Shown one piece after another: positions 33,034-40,899 of a DNA stretch of 53,263 bases. The stretch is from Planctomycetota bacterium (GTDB taxonomy: Bacteria; Planctomycetota; Phycisphaerae; Phycisphaerales; SM1A02), in the NCBI GenBank assembly GCA_003671075.1, contig QWPT01000015.1, forward strand, positions 4,906-58,168, written 5' to 3'. Within the stretch, counting starts at the first letter, position 1. The number at the start of each line of letters is the position of its first letter. A program made the position numbers and the translations under genes. Under the pieces are notes generated by a model. The model was not told where the DNA came from. It did not search any database and worked only from the letters and a program-made list of their open reading frames with translations.

Positions 33034-34274
33034 AGATCACCAGCGACATTTCCGACGAACGCGTGCAGCTTGTCTTCGATGGTCGGCTTGACGCCGCGTG
33101 GAGCGAGCCCGCGTCGACGGCGCTTGACGGAGCGATCCGCTCCGGCCGTTCGCGCATCGAGCTCGATCTCGCTGGAGTCACTTTCATTTCATCGGTGGGA
33201 ATCGGCGTGATTCTTCGCGCCAACGCACGATTCCGCGCCGTCAAGGGCGTGCTCACCATCATCGCTGCCAGCGAGAGCGTGCGCGACATGCTGAAGATTT
33301 CCCGACTCGAAACGCTGATCCATTCGAGCGTTCCGAAGCATTCGGCAAGTCATGCACCGAATCATGTACCAAGTCATGCGCCCGCTCCCGTCGCGTTCGG
33401 CAACGGCTGGACTGGGCTGATTCAGTCGATTGCGCCCGTGACTGAGCGTGCGCAGATCGAGTTTGTCCGCTCTGCGCGAATCACTCTCGATGCCAACACG
33501 CTCGCGCTCGGTCACTTTGCGTTGGCGAACTCCATCGACGAAGCGAGTGGCCTCTATGGCGAAGGCGTTGCCGCGGGCGGAACCGTCGCCGTCGCCCCCG
33601 CCTCTGCTCCCCGACCCGACTGTTTGTTTAGCTCAAACAACGCAAACGGCGAGCTGCAGAGATTCGTGAGTTTCATCGCGCGCGATACGCTCGTGATCCG
33701 CGGACGACCCGCGTTCCACGCACATTTCGAACGCTCGACCAGTGAGCGGATCACACTGTCCTCGCTTGCACGGGCGCTCGTCGACGCAGCTGGTTGCGCG
33801 GTCGCTTTCATCGCCATCGGCGAATCGGGCGGCGCGTTCGGCGCCTGGGCCCGCCAATCGCCCGACTCTTGGACGCGACCGGTTTGCGAGATGAGTCCCG
33901 ACGAGATGCGCGAGGCCCTGCGATTTGCTGGCGATCCGATGCACGCCGGTGAGTCGATTGCCGTGGTTGGCGTGGCCTGTCTCAACTCGGCCGCCGCAAC
34001 CCTGCCCGCACCCGTTGCCGCCGCGCTCCACGACGCCGGTTCATGCCTTCTGCACGCGCATGTCGCAACGGTTTCGTACCGACCAGTTCCGCGTGCCACC
34101 ATCGAGTTGCGCGCGGTTGGCGAATTGCTCGCCGAGCAACCACTGCGAACGGTGATGCACGCGTTACGGATCGAAGGCGTTGGCGCTGGCGCGGACAGCA
34201 GAGAAACCACATTTGTCCGCGGTAGCGTGTGGGTAATGCGCATCGGCACTGCGTCAAACGGAGGCGCTTCATGA
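33030..34274 (+). CDS. STAS-domain protein encoded inside an ABC-importer operon
   Basis: The 414-aa protein overlaps both neighbours by ATGA. Residues about 5-98 form a STAS domain like anti-sigma factor antagonists (FDGRLDAAWSEPAS, LDLAGVTFISSVGIGVILRAN, ASESVRDMLKISRLE), with the usual phosphorylatable Ser in FISSVG. A linker of HAPNHVPSHAP type comes from a 12-bp repeat. The remaining 280 residues have no motif that I recognise and are predicted soluble (GELQRFVSFIARDTLVIRGR). Its place between the binding protein and the permease suggests that it regulates the importer or couples it to a phosphorylation signal; this is inference. Confidence 0.78.
   Translation: MKITSDISDERVQLVFDGRLDAAWSEPASTALDGAIRSGRSRIELDLAGVTFISSVGIGVILRANARFRAVKGVLTIIAASESVRDMLKISRLETLIHSSVPKHSASHAPNHVPSHAPAPVAFGNGWTGLIQSIAPVTERAQIEFVRSARITLDANTLALGHFALANSIDEASGLYGEGVAAGGTVAVAPASAPRPDCLFSSNNANGELQRFVSFIARDTLVIRGRPAFHAHFERSTSERITLSSLARALVDAAGCAVAFIAIGESGGAFGAWARQSPDSWTRPVCEMSPDEMREALRFAGDPMHAGESIAVVGVACLNSAAATLPAPVAAALHDAGSCLLHAHVATVSYRPVPRATIELRAVGELLAEQPLRTVMHALRIEGVGAGADSRETTFVRGSVWVMRIGTASNGGAS
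33346..33381. repeat. Tandem repeat, three 12-bp units, in the STAS protein linker
   Basis: Units are CAAGTCATGCAC, CGAATCATGTAC and CAAGTCATGCGC. They encode the His/Ala/Pro linker right after the STAS domain. Confidence 0.75.
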
Positions 34275-35215
34275 GCCTGCTCATCGCCACTCTCGCACTT
34301 GGCCTGGTATTCGCGGTGCTTGCACTCGGCGTTTACCTTTCCTTCCGCGTCTATCAAATCCCCGACATCACCGCCGACGGCTCGTTCACCCTGGGCGCGG
34401 CCATGACCGCACGACTTCTGAAGGACGGATGGGACCCCGCCTCCGCTACAGCTGCGGGCGCGGCTGGCGGCGCGTTGGCAGGCATTGCGACCGGCATCAT
34501 CCACACACGCTTCAAGGTCAACGCGCTGCTTTCCGGCATCTTGGTGATGACGGCGCTCTACTCGATCAACCTCCATGTGATGGGGTCGAGCAACCTGCCC
34601 ATCACCGCGCGCACAATCTTCACGCCCTTTGAAACCGTTGCCGTGTCGGCGATCGGCAAAGAAAGCACTATTCTCGGCCGTGTCGTGCATGGTGGTGACA
34701 TCGGAATCTTCGCTGGGACCACCATCATCACCGTGCTCATCTGCGTGGGGCTGATCATCTTCCTCAAGACCGAACTCGGCGCCGCCATGCGCGCCACTGG
34801 CGACAACGCCCGCATGCTGCGCGCGCTCGGAACCAGCACTGACCGCATGATCGTCTTCGGGCTGGCGCTCTCCAACGCGTTGGTCGCGCTCGCGGGATCG
34901 CTCTTCGCGCAATCGCAGAACTTCGCCGACGCGCAAATGGGAATCGGCGTCATCGTCCTCGGCCTAGCGAGCGTGATCCTCGGGCAAACCTTGATCGGCA
35001 ATGTCCGTTCGGTGGCGCTGGGCGTCATCGGTGCCGTTCTGGGATCGGTGCTCTTTCGCCTGCTCGTTGCCATCGCCATCCGCATGGGTCTCGACGCCAA
35101 CGACCTCAAACTCATCACCGCCGTGGTTGTGCTCGGCGCCATCGTCGGTCCAGAGCAATTCAAAGCTTTCTCCGCGCGACGGGCCAGGATGCGAGGTCGA
35201 CATGCTCCGGCTTGA
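34271..35215 (+). CDS. ABC-importer permease
   Basis: The 314-aa protein starts at ATG 34271 with GGAGG nine bases upstream and a 4-base overlap with the STAS gene. It has about eight to nine membrane helices and the branched-chain-type permease pattern: FRVYQIPDITADGSFTLGAAM at 18-38, FKVNALLSGILVMTALYSIN, and TELGAAMRATGDNARMLRALG with the EAA-like cytoplasmic loop that contacts the ATPase. It is the uncharacterised-substrate permease type that goes with TrpX/YtpX-like binding proteins. The ATPase gene overlaps its end by 14 bases. Confidence 0.9.
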   Translation: MSLLIATLALGLVFAVLALGVYLSFRVYQIPDITADGSFTLGAAMTARLLKDGWDPASATAAGAAGGALAGIATGIIHTRFKVNALLSGILVMTALYSINLHVMGSSNLPITARTIFTPFETVAVSAIGKESTILGRVVHGGDIGIFAGTTIITVLICVGLIIFLKTELGAAMRATGDNARMLRALGTSTDRMIVFGLALSNALVALAGSLFAQSQNFADAQMGIGVIVLGLASVILGQTLIGNVRSVALGVIGAVLGSVLFRLLVAIAIRMGLDANDLKLITAVVVLGAIVGPEQFKAFSARRARMRGRHAPA

Positions 35216-36014
35216 TTCCGTTCGAAAGACCTTCAATCCCGGCACCGCCAATGAGGTTCGTGCGCTCAACGGCGTGAACCTCGAGTTTGCCAGTGGATCA
35301 TTCACCGTAGTAATCGGCACCAACGGGTCAGGCAAGAGCACGCTGCAAGGCGCAATCTCTGGTGCGTTCGAACTCGATGGCGGCACGATCTCGATCGACT
35401 CCACCGAGATATCGCAGTGGCCCGAGTATCGCCGCGCTCAACTCATTGGCCGCGTGTTTCAGGATCCCTTTGCGGGCACCGCGCCCGAACTGACCGTTGC
35501 GGAAAATCTCGCGCTCGCATCCAAGCGCGGAAGAATTCGAACTCTCGCGCCGCTCCTTCGCGGAGCAAATCGGGGCGCATGGAAAGAACTTCTGGCGCAG
35601 ATCGGACTCGGCTTGGAGAACCGGCTCGATGATCCGATCGGACTGCTTTCGGGCGGACAGCGGCAGTCGATCACGCTGCTCATGGCCACGCTCACCAACC
35701 CGAAGGTGCTCATGCTCGATGAGCACACCGCCGCGCTCGATCCGCGCAGCGCGGAACTGGTGGTGAGTCTCACGACCCGTCTGGTGGCGCACTCGAGTTC
35801 AACCACCATCATGGTCACCCACTCGATGCAGCAGGCCGCCACCCTCGGCGATCGCTTGATCGCCATGCATCGTGGCCGGGTGTACCTCGATGTTGCCGGC
35901 AACGAAAAGCGGCAACTCACCGAGGCCGATCTTCTTGCGTTGTTTAGTCAGATGCGCCGCGACGACCGCTTCGACCTCGATGCATGCGAAGCGATTCGCT
36001 CTCGCTACTCCTGA
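35202..36014 (+). CDS. ABC-importer ATPase
   Basis: The 270-aa protein starts at ATG 35202 (GAGG upstream) and overlaps the permease by 14 bases. Nucleotide-binding motifs are complete: Walker A GTNGSGKST at 39-47, Q-loop FQDPF at 86-90, signature LSGGQRQ at 149-155, Walker B VLMLDE at 169-174, and the H-loop in MVTHSM. It drives the importer formed with the permease at 34271. Last gene of the operon; the next gene converges 37 bases later and no clear terminator is seen between. Confidence 0.93.
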   Translation: MLRLDSVRKTFNPGTANEVRALNGVNLEFASGSFTVVIGTNGSGKSTLQGAISGAFELDGGTISIDSTEISQWPEYRRAQLIGRVFQDPFAGTAPELTVAENLALASKRGRIRTLAPLLRGANRGAWKELLAQIGLGLENRLDDPIGLLSGGQRQSITLLMATLTNPKVLMLDEHTAALDPRSAELVVSLTTRLVAHSSSTTIMVTHSMQQAATLGDRLIAMHRGRVYLDVAGNEKRQLTEADLLALFSQMRRDDRFDLDACEAIRSRYS

Positions 36015-36051
36015 TTGCACACGACTGACGCGCAAGCTGAACATGCCGCGT

Positions 36052-38208
36052 TTAGCGCGACAATTCAATATCTTTCCACTCTTGTGCGGCTTCGTCAGCG
36101 CGGTTCTGCGCAACCAATGCTTCGCGCAAGTAAAAGCGCACGCGGTTGCGCATGCCGTGGGTCGGACCAATTCGATCGCGCACCAGGATCTCCGCCTCCA
36201 CGAGTTGCTGCTCCGCTTCGCGTGGTCGGTTCAGTCGCAAGAGCGCCTCGCCACGCTGCATGGCAAAGCGAATTGTCCACGGTGAGAATCCGCGCTCGTG
36301 CCCGCGCTGAATCAACAGCAACGAGTCGAGCTCAAGCAGCGCTTCGTCCCATCGCATCTGCTTTCGAAGCGTATCGACGAGGTAACTGCGTGCCTGCACG
36401 ACGAGTTCGTCGCTCTCGCCCTTGATGCGCGTCGATCGTTCGACGGCGCGGCGGTAGTAATCTGCGGCCAACGCGAGATTGCCATCCGCCTCGGCATACT
36501 CGCCGAGAGCGCCCAGGCAATCGCTTGCCAGGTCGACATCATCGCGCGCTTCAATGATCGGAAGCAATTCCTCGTGGCGACGGCGCGATTCCAACTCAAG
36601 GGCACGATCAGGCTCGCGCAGTTCGGCAACCCCCTTGGCAAACGCCCAAACTCCCACACATCTCGCCTCCAACGCGATCTTGCTATCTGGACCAAGCCCA
36701 GGAGCACGCTGCGCTGAATCCACCGCGATCTGTGCCCACCTCTCGCTTTCCTTCGCGTCGTAGCCGACGCCCTTCAACCAGTCGAATGCGTTCTTGAGCG
36801 CTAGACCGGCTGAAACATCATGATTCACGCCGTTGACCAGCACGCTGAGTTCGTACGCCGCCTCGTCGATTTCGCGGATATACGGCGCATCTTGGGTAAT
36901 GCCGAGTTTGCGCGCCGCTGGCACCAGTTGGTCGTACACGCGCCGAGAGATCTCGCTGGCACGCTTCGCTTCGGCTCTCTTGTTGCGCGCATCGATGCCC
37001 GCCGCAACCACGAAGGAAACCGTGGCGACCAGAGCAACTGAGATCGCCAAGGCAAGCTTTGGCTCGCGTCGGACCCACCATTGAAACTTCCGCAGCCGAC
37101 CGGGCGCGCGTGCATGAACTGGCTCGCCCGCAATCACCCGCTCGAGGTCGGCGGACATTTCCCGCACCGACGAATAGCGCGAGAGCGGATGGCGCGCGCA
37201 CGCCATCGCCACCACGGCGTCGAGGTCGCGCGAAACCAGCGGATTGGCTCGGCTCGGCGTCGGAACATCGGTCTCGGACACCGACATGATCGCCGCAGGA
37301 AGCGAGAGGCCATCGAATGAGCGCGGCGCTTTCTCGGTGATGAGCTCGTAGAGCACCGCACCGAGCGCAAACACATCACTGCGCACATCGATGGCGCGCG
37401 GATCGCCCGTGCACTGTTCTGGGCTCATATAGAGAAGCGTGCCGACGATCTCGCCAGTTTCAGTCGCCACCGATCGACCATCCGGCGTCGCCAACGCGCG
37501 CGCGAGACCGAAGTCAATGACCTTGACCATGCCATCGTTGCCCACCAGCAGATTCGACGGCTTGAGATCGCGGTGCAGGACGCCCTTGGCATGCGCTTCG
37601 GCAACAGCCGAACATGCCGCCCGCATCAATTCCAACCGCGCCACCGTCGACAGACCTTCGTCAACTGATCGACGCACGATCGACTTTGCACCTTCGATGA
37701 ACTCCACCGCCATCCAAGACACCCGCGACTCTTCGTCAAATCCCGCGGCGATAACCGTGGCAATGTTCGGATGCGACAGCAACGCCATGTGTTCCGCCTC
37801 AAGCTCGAAACGCTTGCGCGCACGCGGACCGGCGATCTCCGGGCGCAGCGACTTAAAGGCAACGGTGCGCGCCGGGCGCTGCTGCCGCGCGCGATAGACC
37901 GCGCCGCTTCCGCCCTGACCGATGAGTTCACCGATCTCAAAGCCGCCGATCTGCCGCCCAGTCAGAATTCCCCCATCACCGCCGATTCCCGCGCTCAGGC
38001 GCACTTCGATGAGCGCGTCCTCGCCGCGAATTCCGCTTTGCGAGTCCTGCAACGCGTCGGCGGCGATAAGCGATGCAAGGCGCACGGCCATCGTTGGATC
38101 CGACGCTGCCAGCTTGGCTACGAATCTCTCGCGATTGATCGCATCAAGCGCAATCACATGCATGAATGCGCGATCGAGCGACTCGTATGCATCGCCGTCG
38201 CTACCCAT
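36052..38208 (-). CDS. Membrane Ser/Thr protein kinase with TPR tail
   Basis: The 718-aa protein overlaps the upstream sigma gene by 8 bases. An N-terminal helical arm of about 85 residues precedes a Hanks-type kinase domain (about 88-375): GQGGSG at 97-102, Lys119 (VAFKSL), HRDLKPSN with Asp214, and DFG at 232-234. One membrane helix follows near 400-420 and TPR-like helices make up the C-terminal third. Unlike the kinase at 649 it has no zinc finger. It is probably the sensor/kinase partner of the X6-type ECF sigma encoded upstream; the phosphorylated target could be that sigma factor, which is inference. Confidence 0.9.
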   Translation of the reverse strand: MGSDGDAYESLDRAFMHVIALDAINRERFVAKLAASDPTMAVRLASLIAADALQDSQSGIRGEDALIEVRLSAGIGGDGGILTGRQIGGFEIGELIGQGGSGAVYRARQQRPARTVAFKSLRPEIAGPRARKRFELEAEHMALLSHPNIATVIAAGFDEESRVSWMAVEFIEGAKSIVRRSVDEGLSTVARLELMRAACSAVAEAHAKGVLHRDLKPSNLLVGNDGMVKVIDFGLARALATPDGRSVATETGEIVGTLLYMSPEQCTGDPRAIDVRSDVFALGAVLYELITEKAPRSFDGLSLPAAIMSVSETDVPTPSRANPLVSRDLDAVVAMACARHPLSRYSSVREMSADLERVIAGEPVHARAPGRLRKFQWWVRREPKLALAISVALVATVSFVVAAGIDARNKRAEAKRASEISRRVYDQLVPAARKLGITQDAPYIREIDEAAYELSVLVNGVNHDVSAGLALKNAFDWLKGVGYDAKESERWAQIAVDSAQRAPGLGPDSKIALEARCVGVWAFAKGVAELREPDRALELESRRRHEELLPIIEARDDVDLASDCLGALGEYAEADGNLALAADYYRRAVERSTRIKGESDELVVQARSYLVDTLRKQMRWDEALLELDSLLLIQRGHERGFSPWTIRFAMQRGEALLRLNRPREAEQQLVEAEILVRDRIGPTHGMRNRVRFYLREALVAQNRADEAAQEWKDIELSR

Positions 38209-38809
38209 CCGCGCGCTCCATCGCCGTCGCGATGAAAGCCCGTCCGAAACGCACTAGGTTCGCCACCTCGGCGTCAGTCATACCCAGCGCGGCAGCAACT
38301 TGTAGGTTGGTGAGACCAAACACATAACGCAAGCGGACAACTTCACCGGCCTCAGGCGACTCCTTCTCCAGCATCGCAACCTTTTCAAACAACTTGATCG
38401 CGTCCTCGCCCGTTCGTTCCTGTGATTGATCGCCGATGACCGTTGAAAGTTCCGCAACGCTTTGATCGATGAAGATTGCCTTGCGTTTCTTTCGGGAGAA
38501 GGTGCGCGCGGCGTCAATGAGATAGTGCTCCATCGCCCGCGCCACCGCACCAAAGAAATGGCGCCGCGAAGACCACTTGCGTTCGGGCTGCTGCACCAGG
38601 CGGATGTAGACCTCGTGCACGATCATCGTCGGCTCGAATTCCACGCGGCGCGATTCGCCAAGCATCGCCGACGCGGCCATCGCGCGGATGTCGCGGTAGA
38701 CCAGCGACCAGACCTCGTTCGCTGCCACCGCGTCACCATCGGTGGCGCGGCGAAGTAGTTCAGTCAAAGCACCAGATTGCATTGGGAACGATGGTAACAA
38801 ACGATCCAT
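38201..38809 (-). CDS. ECF-type sigma factor of the X6 subfamily (TIGR02999-like)
   Basis: The protein is 202 aa from the ATG at 38809, or 193 aa from that at 38782; neither has a clear ribosome site. It matches the planctomycete-rich X6 group: LLRRATDGDAVAANEVWSLVY, FEPTMIVHEVYIRLVQ, RRHFFGAVARAMEHYLIDAAR (region 2) and GLTNLQVAAALGMTDAEVANLVRFGRAFI (region 4). The gene is followed by a kinase with an 8-base overlap, as is usual for this group. It is divergent from the Cache-protein gene with about 30 bp between, so both promoters share little space. Confidence 0.88.
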   Translation of the reverse strand: MDRLLPSFPMQSGALTELLRRATDGDAVAANEVWSLVYRDIRAMAASAMLGESRRVEFEPTMIVHEVYIRLVQQPERKWSSRRHFFGAVARAMEHYLIDAARTFSRKKRKAIFIDQSVAELSTVIGDQSQERTGEDAIKLFEKVAMLEKESPEAGEVVRLRYVFGLTNLQVAAALGMTDAEVANLVRFGRAFIATAMERADG

Positions 38810-38836
38810 GATCGCCGCGTGCGTTACCCTGCGAAG

Positions 38837-39901
38837 ATGCGCGCACTCCTTTCCCCGGTTTCACTGCTGCTCGTGCTCTGTTTCCTTCTCGCAACGCTCG
38901 CGCCGCTGGGCGCGGTGTACCTCATCTGGCCGAGCCTCAGCGATGGCGCCATCGAGCGCGCGGCGGTGGCGTCGATGGCTTCGGTGGCGGAGGCCAAGGG
39001 CGCGCAGCTCGATGCCTACGCACGCGAGCGCATCCGCAATGTGTCGAGCGTTTCCAGCGGACTCGCCTTTGTTGGGGCCGCGCAGGAACTCAGCCCCACC
39101 TACGCCGCCGACGCCACCCGTGACCAAGCTGCCTATGACGCGGTTTTGGCGAAGTACAAGGCCCGCATCGACGACTTCGCCAAAGTCTGCGAGTGCTCCC
39201 GCTTCATGATCGTCGACGCCTCGGGCCGAGTGGTGTACTCGACCGCCGAAACCAACCTGCTCCACCGCTCGCTGCGTGATGGCGATCTGTCCAATTCAGG
39301 GCTTGCCCGCGCCATCGAACGAGTTCGCAGCGATCGAACCGCGCAGATTTCTCCGCCATCTCTCGCCGTCAATGGTGTGACCCCACCGCTCGAAGTCGTA
39401 GGCCCCCTGTTGAAGAATGACGCCGTCGTCGGCTTCGCCGTGCTGACGCTTTCGAATGATGAACTCAACAAAATTGTGAGCGACTACACCGGTCTTGGAC
39501 GCACCGGCGACATCATCGGCGCCGTGCGCGTCGGCAACCAGATGCTCTACACCACCCCGACCCGAACCAACCCCGATGCGGCGTATGTTGTCCATTACAC
39601 CTTCGGAACCGAGACCTCCCGTCGGCTGCAGGATGTCCTTTACGGAAGTCCCTGCCGCGGCCGCGGAACCGACGACGAAGGTCATGATGTCTTTGGCGCC
39701 TGGGTCCGCATCCCCTCCCTGCGTTGGGGCCTCAGCGTCACCCAGCATGTCGACGAAGCCTACGAACTCTCCCGCCGCCAACAAGAACTGGTGAAGACCG
39801 TCGCCATCTATTCCATCGGACCGGCCTTCCTGATGGCGCTGCTGATGTCATTCTGGGTTGCGGTGCGCGCCAAGAAGAGCGGCGTTGGCGCGATGGGGTA
39901 A
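38837..39901 (+). CDS. Stand-alone membrane Cache sensor-domain protein
   Basis: The 354-aa protein starts at ATG 38837. A first membrane helix lies at about 7-30 and a large outer domain of dCache type follows (SRFMIVDASGRVVYSTAETN, PPLEVVGPLLKNDAVVGFAVLTLSNDELNKIV, FGAWVRIPSLRWGLSVTQHVDEAYE). A second helix is near 325-345. It then stops after KKSGVGAMG, so there is no HAMP, kinase, GGDEF or methyl-accepting part. Cache domains bind small molecules outside the cytoplasm. The signal must be passed to a separate protein, possibly the divergently encoded sigma/kinase pair. Confidence 0.82.
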   Translation: MRALLSPVSLLLVLCFLLATLAPLGAVYLIWPSLSDGAIERAAVASMASVAEAKGAQLDAYARERIRNVSSVSSGLAFVGAAQELSPTYAADATRDQAAYDAVLAKYKARIDDFAKVCECSRFMIVDASGRVVYSTAETNLLHRSLRDGDLSNSGLARAIERVRSDRTAQISPPSLAVNGVTPPLEVVGPLLKNDAVVGFAVLTLSNDELNKIVSDYTGLGRTGDIIGAVRVGNQMLYTTPTRTNPDAAYVVHYTFGTETSRRLQDVLYGSPCRGRGTDDEGHDVFGAWVRIPSLRWGLSVTQHVDEAYELSRRQQELVKTVAIYSIGPAFLMALLMSFWVAVRAKKSGVGAMG

Positions 39902-39903
39902 GC

Positions 39904-39966
39904 GTAAAACACACGTGGTAAAAACACACGCGGAGCGCTGAGATTTCTCTCAGGCGCTCCGCGTGT
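39904..39966. terminator. Direct repeat and long hairpin after the Cache gene
   Basis: Two copies of a TAAAACACACGYGG-type repeat (39904-39932) run into a hairpin with a 13-bp outer stem (ACACGCGGAGCGC, 39926-39938, with 39954-39966) and an inner TGAGA/TCTCA stem. On the minus strand it is followed by five T, so it can end the transcript of the gene at 40236; on the plus strand the T-run is missing. Confidence 0.6.
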
Positions 39967-40039
39967 TGCAGCATAGAAGTGGGTTCGAAGCGGTCCAGGC
40001 TTCGATCCGCGTGTGACGCGGGCTCCACAGATGATTCGT

Positions 40040-40190
40040 AGGTAGTGCGCGGCCTGTCAGACGCGCATTTTCCCTCCCTACGGTTCCGTGATTCCCTGAT
40101 TGCTGACCGCAATTGAAGTGCCCATTGCTGGGGTCCCTAGACTTCAATAGCGACTTCGCTGTCCCTTGTTCCTGTCACGTCACTGCCAAC
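40040..40190. other. Gene-free segment with repeated AGGGA motifs, possible remnant of a dispersed element
   Basis: No convincing gene lies in 39967-40235. Read on the minus strand this part contains several AGGGA/AGGGAA motifs (AACAAGGGACAG, CTAGGGACC, ATCAGGGAATC, GTAGGGAGGG) around two partial complements (CTTCAAT / ATTGAAG). From memory the pattern resembles a dispersed non-coding element found next to recombinase genes in other bacteria, but no such gene is present here. Confidence 0.3.
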
Positions 40191-40235
40191 TATGCTTGAG
40201 AGCGGTCCCAGATCTGAGTTCTGTGTCCAGCAGGC

Positions 40236-40634
40236 TCAGTTCCGCGGCACGAAGAGTGCGATATGCATCGCAGCTCCAGTGACCGTAGGCTCGCTTCGTT
40301 CGCGCAAAGACTTCCGGGTGTCAGCTCCGCGGGAATTGCTTCCCGTAGCTTCCACTGAACCACCTAGAAACTGGGCGGAAACGCCAATTTCACGGGACGG
40401 CTCGCGGGAAGAACTCTGCGCGGTCGAGACGACCGCGTTGGACTCACTCTGACCGTACGCCAAGTTCAGGCCTTCGCCTGCGCCGAGCCCGATCAGGAGT
40501 GTCGGGAGACACACCAGTAGACAAACAATCAGAATTGCACGGCTACGCCATGCTCCACTACCTGCTCGGAACGTCCGAGCAGCCTTATCGTGCGACGAAA
40601 ATCGTCGCGTCGAAGTTCCACGTTCGACAAACAT
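40236..40634 (-). CDS. Small exported or membrane protein of unknown function
   Basis: The protein is about 132 aa from the ATG at 40634. A basic arm of about 34 residues leads into one hydrophobic segment (AILIVCLLVCLPTLLIGLGAG), with a possible cleavage after AYG; the rest is Ser/Gly-rich and polar. No family is recognised. The gene lies downstream of the flagellin terminator, so it needs its own promoter; a 5' region with GA-rich inverted repeats (40635-40680) precedes it. The reading frame is plausible but codon bias is weak. Confidence 0.4.
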   Translation of the reverse strand: MFVERGTSTRRFSSHDKAARTFRAGSGAWRSRAILIVCLLVCLPTLLIGLGAGEGLNLAYGQSESNAVVSTAQSSSREPSREIGVSAQFLGGSVEATGSNSRGADTRKSLRERSEPTVTGAAMHIALFVPRN

Positions 40635-40795
40635 ATGAGGGTCACTCTCTCCCTTTGAGGGACCCTCCCTCCTCGTCGAAGATGCAACGGCTTCGAGCGC
40701 GGTCAACGCACAACATGGAAAATGGTGATTTTTTTATCTGGACAGCTGTAAATACCGTATGCGAAGTCATTTGCGCCAAAATATTCTTGGCCCTA

Positions 40796-40833
40796 CCCAA
40801 AAATGGAAAGGGGCGGTCCGTTTGGACCGCCCC
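40796..40833 (-). terminator. Terminator of flagellin gene 1
   Basis: A 10-bp stem (GGGGCGGTCC and complement) has a GTTT loop. On the minus strand it is followed by TTTCCATTTTT. It lies about 67 bases after the flagellin stop. Confidence 0.85.
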
Positions 40834-40899
40834 CTCTTTCTCATGTTGTACCCCGAGAGATGACTTTCGGGGGTTCCTCCGCCCCTCGCTTCCGGGTTT

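Noticed and set aside
39975-40030. tRNA-like segment with TTCGAACCC
   Set aside because: The flanks cannot form a T-arm or acceptor stem in either direction.
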